Below are positions 12,733 through 14,975 of a stretch of 14,975 nucleotides of DNA, in pieces (positions within the stretch are counted from its first letter, which is position 1; each line of letters begins with the position of its first letter). The stretch is from an uncultured Clostridia bacterium (GTDB taxonomy: Bacteria; Bacillota; Clostridia; Oscillospirales; Acutalibacteraceae): assembly GCA_937897215.1 (NCBI GenBank), contig CALCBQ010000231.1, positions 1-14,975 of the forward strand, given 5' to 3'. The position numbers and the translations under genes were made by a program. The notes below the pieces were generated by a model. That model did not search any database, was not told the origin of the DNA, and was given only the letters and a program-made list of their open reading frames with translations.

Positions 12733-13305
12733 ATGCATAAATATAAAAAATTAATCCCAATTGAAGAGGACAATATCCTTACCAATACAAGCATCAAAAC
12801 TAATAGTTCATTTGGAGGTATAAACATGAACACACAAAATAACCAACTAACGATAAGTAAAATTAAAGCAAAAGAAGATTTTGAATACACAAAAACTCTG
12901 CTTGAAAATTACAGAATGATTATTTGGACTATGAAATTCTTTTCTTGTAGTACTGATATTTCAACAGACCTTGAATCTCTTCGAGGAGTTATACAAGCAT
13001 ATCCTGAAGTTAAATCATTGATTCAAGCCATCAATCAATCAGTAAAGCAAATACGCTCTAAGCCAGATGATGGTGAAGATTTGTACGAAATTATTAACAA
13101 GGCTTACTTTGCTGAACAGAAATCATCCAATGAAAAAATCTTTCAAGACCTCTACATATCAGAAACCCAATTTTATCGCAAAAAGAAACTAGCAATTAAA
13201 CTTATCAGCGAACGCATCTGGAGCTCTTCTCACAAAGATGTTAACGCTTGGAGAAAATTCATTGAAGACCTAAATGATAAACGACAGCGAAAGAAGGTGT
13301 CTTGA
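12733..13305 (+). CDS. ArpU/RinA-like sigma-type transcriptional regulator with two possible starts
   Basis: 190 aa from 12733, or 159 aa from the in-frame ATG at 12826. Both starts have an equally good GGAGGT 6 nt upstream (12721-12726 and 12814-12819), and the cassette TTTGGAGGTAxAAACATG is repeated almost exactly. The extra 31 residues are polar and low in complexity, so the domain begins after the second start. The body is helical, with a central DLYEIINKAYF helix and a C-terminal region-4-like helix-turn-helix (SSNEKIFQDLYISETQFYRK and onward, then AIKLISERIW). That arrangement, a short helical bundle ending in a Tyr-Arg-Lys recognition helix, is typical of phage late-gene regulators of the ArpU/RinA type. 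It probably controls element genes and may bind the inverted repeat at 12565-12583. Its stop lies 1 nt before the next ATG, so it is co-transcribed with the Xis-like gene. Confidence 0.65.
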   Translation: MHKYKKLIPIEEDNILTNTSIKTNSSFGGINMNTQNNQLTISKIKAKEDFEYTKTLLENYRMIIWTMKFFSCSTDISTDLESLRGVIQAYPEVKSLIQAINQSVKQIRSKPDDGEDLYEIINKAYFAEQKSSNEKIFQDLYISETQFYRKKKLAIKLISERIWSSSHKDVNAWRKFIEDLNDKRQRKKVS

Positions 13306-13306
13306 T

Positions 13307-13501
13307 ATGACAAATATCCCTAGAATGCGAACGATTCCTGAAGCTATGCGAGATATTCAAAAGGTTGACCCTAACACGGCTTTGACGGTTACTGCATTAC
13401 GCAGAATGGTCAATAATGGTGAAATCCCATATGTAAGTGTCGCATCTAAACGACTAATTAATCTTGATATTTTGCTTGCTTTATTGCAAAATGCAGATTA
13501 A
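13307..13501 (+). CDS. Excisionase-like small DNA-binding protein
   Basis: 64 aa from the ATG at 13307. An upstream in-frame ATG at 13274 lies within the preceding gene and lacks a good Shine-Dalgarno, whereas AGAAGGTG (13292-13299) stands 7 nt before 13307. The sequence has the form of a winged-helix excisionase or helix-turn-helix-17 protein: an initial helix (IPEAMRDIQKVDPNTA), a recognition helix (LTVTALRRMVNNGEIP), a beta wing (VSVASKRLINLD) and a closing Leu-rich helix. Such proteins bind and bend the attachment site, tipping the integrase towards excision. Position directly ahead of the integrase, in the same direction, supports this. A separate regulatory role on the integrase promoter is common in this group. 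Confidence 0.75.
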   Translation: MTNIPRMRTIPEAMRDIQKVDPNTALTVTALRRMVNNGEIPYVSVASKRLINLDILLALLQNAD

Positions 13502-13561
13502 AGTCAGTCTTAACAAATATTTGAAAATTAATTGTAAAAATTTAATTAGTTTATGAAAAAA

Positions 13562-13601
13562 CTATCCCCAAAGACTTGTAATAAACAATTTTTGGGGATA
13601 G
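13562..13601 (-). terminator. Perfect 11-bp hairpin between xis-like and integrase genes
   Basis: CTATCCCCAAA (13562-13572) pairs exactly with TTTGGGGATAG (13591-13601). The T tract needed for termination is on the minus-strand side (AAAAAA at 13556-13561), so it is oriented to stop antisense transcripts; on the plus strand it would be a plain hairpin 23 nt before the integrase Shine-Dalgarno. It could also be a protein-binding palindrome. Confidence 0.5.
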
Positions 13602-13638
13602 AATGGAACCACAAAACTACTGTTAGGAGGAATATTAA

Positions 13639-14808
13639 ATGGCAACAATTCAGAAACGTAACGGTTCATATATCATTCGTGTTTCATGTGGATATGATGT
13701 CAAAGGCAAACAGATTCGACAGTCTATGACATGGACTCCCCTACCAAATATGACAAAGAAACAGATAGAAAAAGAACTCATCCGTCAAGCAACACTTTTT
13801 GAAGAGTCTGTCAAAAACGGACAAGTTATTAATTCCAGTGTAAAATTTGAAACTATCTCAGAAGAATGGCTTGCACAAGCAATTCGTGAAGGCAGTTTAA
13901 AGCCATCAACTATTGAAAGATATGAATCTGTAAAATGTCGCATTTATGCTACTTTGGGCCATATGAAGATTTGCAACATCAAGACTATTCAAATTCAACG
14001 ATTTATAAATGACCTCGCAGAAAAAGGATTAAACGGTAAAGGTATGTCTACAAAATCCCAAGCATTACATTTGATTTTTCTATCTAATGTATTTAATTAT
14101 GCAATTAGGTATGGCATTGTGTCGTCTAATCCTTGCAGAAATGTAAGAACTATTAAAAAAGAAACACATGAACGCGATTGTTACACTCTTGCAGAAGCAC
14201 AAACTCTACTCGAAAAGCTCAAATTTGCAGAGCCAAAATATCGTACATTTTTTACTCTTGCAATTTACACTGGTTTCCGTCGTGGCGAATTATTAGGTCT
14301 TGAATGGAAAGATATTGACTTTAATACAGGTATTATTACTGTCAACAGGGTATCGCAATACTTAAAAGGTGGTATTACTACAGGAACACCTAAGACATCA
14401 CAATCACAACGCAGTTTGAAAGTGCCTGACGAAATAATCGAATTACTCAAATGGTATAAAAAGGAGCAAGCGCTAGACCGATTAAAAGTCGGTGATAAAT
14501 GGCAGAACACTGACCGATTGTTTACTAAATGGGATGGCTCACCAATGTATCCAAACACTCCAGGAGAGTGGTTTGGGTCTTTTTGTAAAAAGAATAATTT
14601 GAAATATGTTACAGTACATAGTTTCAGACATTTGAACGCCACATTACTTATAAGCAATGGTGTTGATATTAAAACCGTCTCAAAAGCTCTTGGACATTCG
14701 CAAACTTCAACTACACTAAACATCTATGCCCACTCATTTGCAGAGCAACAAGCAAGAGCAAGTGAAGCAATTGCAAATGTATTAAGAATAAGAGAAAAAG
14801 ACGCCTAA
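13639..14808 (+). CDS. int: Tyrosine site-specific integrase
   Basis: A complete 389-aa phage-type tyrosine recombinase that integrates and, with an excisionase, excises the element. An N-terminal Arm-binding domain (about 1-60, beginning MATIQKRNGSYIIRVSCGYD) is followed by a SAM-like core-binding domain (about 65-165, with SLKPSTIERYESVK) and the catalytic domain. All active-site residues are visible: Arg214 in TGFRRGELLGL, Lys252 in TPKTSQSQRSLKV, His327 and Arg330 in HSFRH, His353 in LGHSQTSTT, and the nucleophile Tyr363 in NIYAH. Length is normal for integrases of Clostridial integrative elements and phages. The start has AGGAGG (13625-13630) 8 nt upstream. It reads towards the tRNA-Lys gene, which begins 113 bp after its stop. 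Confidence 0.95.
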   Translation: MATIQKRNGSYIIRVSCGYDVKGKQIRQSMTWTPLPNMTKKQIEKELIRQATLFEESVKNGQVINSSVKFETISEEWLAQAIREGSLKPSTIERYESVKCRIYATLGHMKICNIKTIQIQRFINDLAEKGLNGKGMSTKSQALHLIFLSNVFNYAIRYGIVSSNPCRNVRTIKKETHERDCYTLAEAQTLLEKLKFAEPKYRTFFTLAIYTGFRRGELLGLEWKDIDFNTGIITVNRVSQYLKGGITTGTPKTSQSQRSLKVPDEIIELLKWYKKEQALDRLKVGDKWQNTDRLFTKWDGSPMYPNTPGEWFGSFCKKNNLKYVTVHSFRHLNATLLISNGVDIKTVSKALGHSQTSTTLNIYAHSFAEQQARASEAIANVLRIREKDA

Positions 14809-14834
14809 AAGTAGTAATTTTTTTGAGAGATAAG

Positions 14835-14862
14835 CCACAAACAAACCACAAATCGAGGATTT
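14835..14862. other. Candidate integrase-binding repeats at the element's right end
   Basis: Two CCACAAA repeats (14835-14841, 14846-14852) are spaced 11 bp apart, one helical turn. They are followed by TCGAGGATTT (14853-14862), which recurs exactly at 14907-14916, 5 bp from the tRNA 3' end. Arrays of short same-face repeats between an integrase gene and its attachment site are usually arm-type binding sites. The core crossover site should lie in or next to the tRNA 3' end. Confidence 0.45.
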
Positions 14863-14872
14863 AAACGAAATG

Positions 14873-14916
14873 AAAAAATCCTCAAGCCCTTATATATCAA
14901 GGAAACTCGAGGATTT
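14873..14916 (-). terminator. Terminator of the tRNA-Lys gene
   Basis: On the minus strand AAATCCTCGAG (14906-14916) pairs with CTTGAGGATTT (14876-14886), 11 bp with one G-U pair and an inner CCTT/AAGG helix, followed by TTTTTT. It starts 5 nt after the encoded CCA of the tRNA. Read on the plus strand it could also slow transcripts leaving the integrase gene, but no good T tract follows there. Confidence 0.8.
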
Positions 14917-14921
14917 TCTAT

Positions 14922-14975
14922 TGGTGATCCACCGGAGATTCGAACTCCGGACACCTTGATTAAAAGTCAAGTGCT
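14922..14975 (-). tRNA. tRNA-Lys (UUU anticodon), 3' part
   Basis: Read on the minus strand: the anticodon arm CTTGA-CTTTTAA-TCAAG (anticodon TTT), a 5-nt variable loop, the T arm CGGAG-TTCGAAT-CTCCG, the acceptor 3' strand GTGGATC, discriminator A and an encoded CCA. The D arm and 5' acceptor strand lie beyond the right edge. It is the probable attachment gene for the adjacent integrase, the element lying on its 3' side. Confidence 0.95.

Larger units (their letters stand above)
8757..14921. mobile_element. Right-hand part of an integrative element beside tRNA-Lys; left end not found
   Basis: The span contains, in one orientation, a RusA-like protein, two winged-helix-like proteins, an ArpU-like regulator, a Xis-like protein and a tyrosine integrase. 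It stops at the 3' end of a tRNA gene, the classic attachment position for such integrases. The left coordinate given is only where plus-strand gene organisation begins: no second copy of the tRNA 3' sequence is visible at 8600-8760 or elsewhere in the window, so the true left end may lie outside it and the RHS locus could be cargo. No relaxase, coupling protein, terminase or capsid gene is present in this part. Confidence 0.5.

Noticed and set aside
14265..14723. 152-aa minus-strand ORF inside the integrase
   Set aside because: It is antisense to the catalytic domain, whose active-site residues are all intact; composition and the lack of a ribosome binding site mark it as a shadow.

Overview
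The window looks like accessory chromosomal DNA of a low-GC Gram-positive, most likely a gut-type Clostridia member. The reasons are the A+T-rich composition, strong AGGAGG-type ribosome binding sites, the DNRLRE/YD-repeat style of the giant surface protein, and palindromic repeats with a GAACCGTCCCC core of a kind I associate with Firmicutes. No genus can be assigned from the sequence alone.

Layout. (1) Positions 1-772, minus strand: the first 37 codons of a CsoR/FrmR-type metal-sensing repressor, cut by the window edge, preceded by a 190-aa three-helix membrane protein of unknown function. (2) Positions 773-1267: no gene. This stretch holds an AT palindrome, a rho-independent terminator, five hairpin repeats of two sub-families, a 54-bp orphan copy of an internal piece of the RHS gene, and a further palindromic repeat. 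(3) Positions 1268-8586, minus strand: a 2317-aa secreted RHS/YD-repeat protein with DNRLRE, carbohydrate-binding-like and ricin-lectin-like modules and a 199-aa variable tip. A 122-aa membrane protein overlaps its stop codon by 4 nt (ATGA). This is the usual layout of a polymorphic toxin with its immunity gene. (4) Positions 8587-9117: a divergent control region with a consensus plus-strand promoter, two tandem intrinsic terminators and a four-codon ORF. (5) Positions 9118-14808, plus strand: the right-hand part of an integrative element. It encodes a RusA-like protein, two unrecognised proteins with winged-helix-like segments, an ArpU/RinA-like regulator, a small excisionase-like protein and a complete tyrosine integrase. 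(6) Positions 14922-14975, minus strand: the 3' part of tRNA-Lys(UUU), the probable integration target, with its terminator between it and the integrase.

How it fits together. The integrase and Xis-like protein next to a tRNA 3' end form a recombination module. The other three proteins read as a replication/recombination set under unusually RNA-rich control. Each of the three larger genes (9118, 10199, 11562) is preceded by a structured non-coding segment: tandem terminators, a predicted pseudoknot, and a promoter with a 15-bp terminator that ends 15 nt before the next gene's ribosome binding site. No relaxase, conjugation or capsid gene is visible, so the element looks like a small mobilisable or satellite-type island. 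I do not see its left end (a second copy of the tRNA 3' sequence) in the window, so whether the RHS locus is cargo or older neighbouring DNA is unresolved.

The best candidates for something undescribed are the pseudoknotted RNA at 10027-10147, the RusA-like motif in the 9118 protein, the attenuator before 11562, and the RHS tip with its membrane partner.
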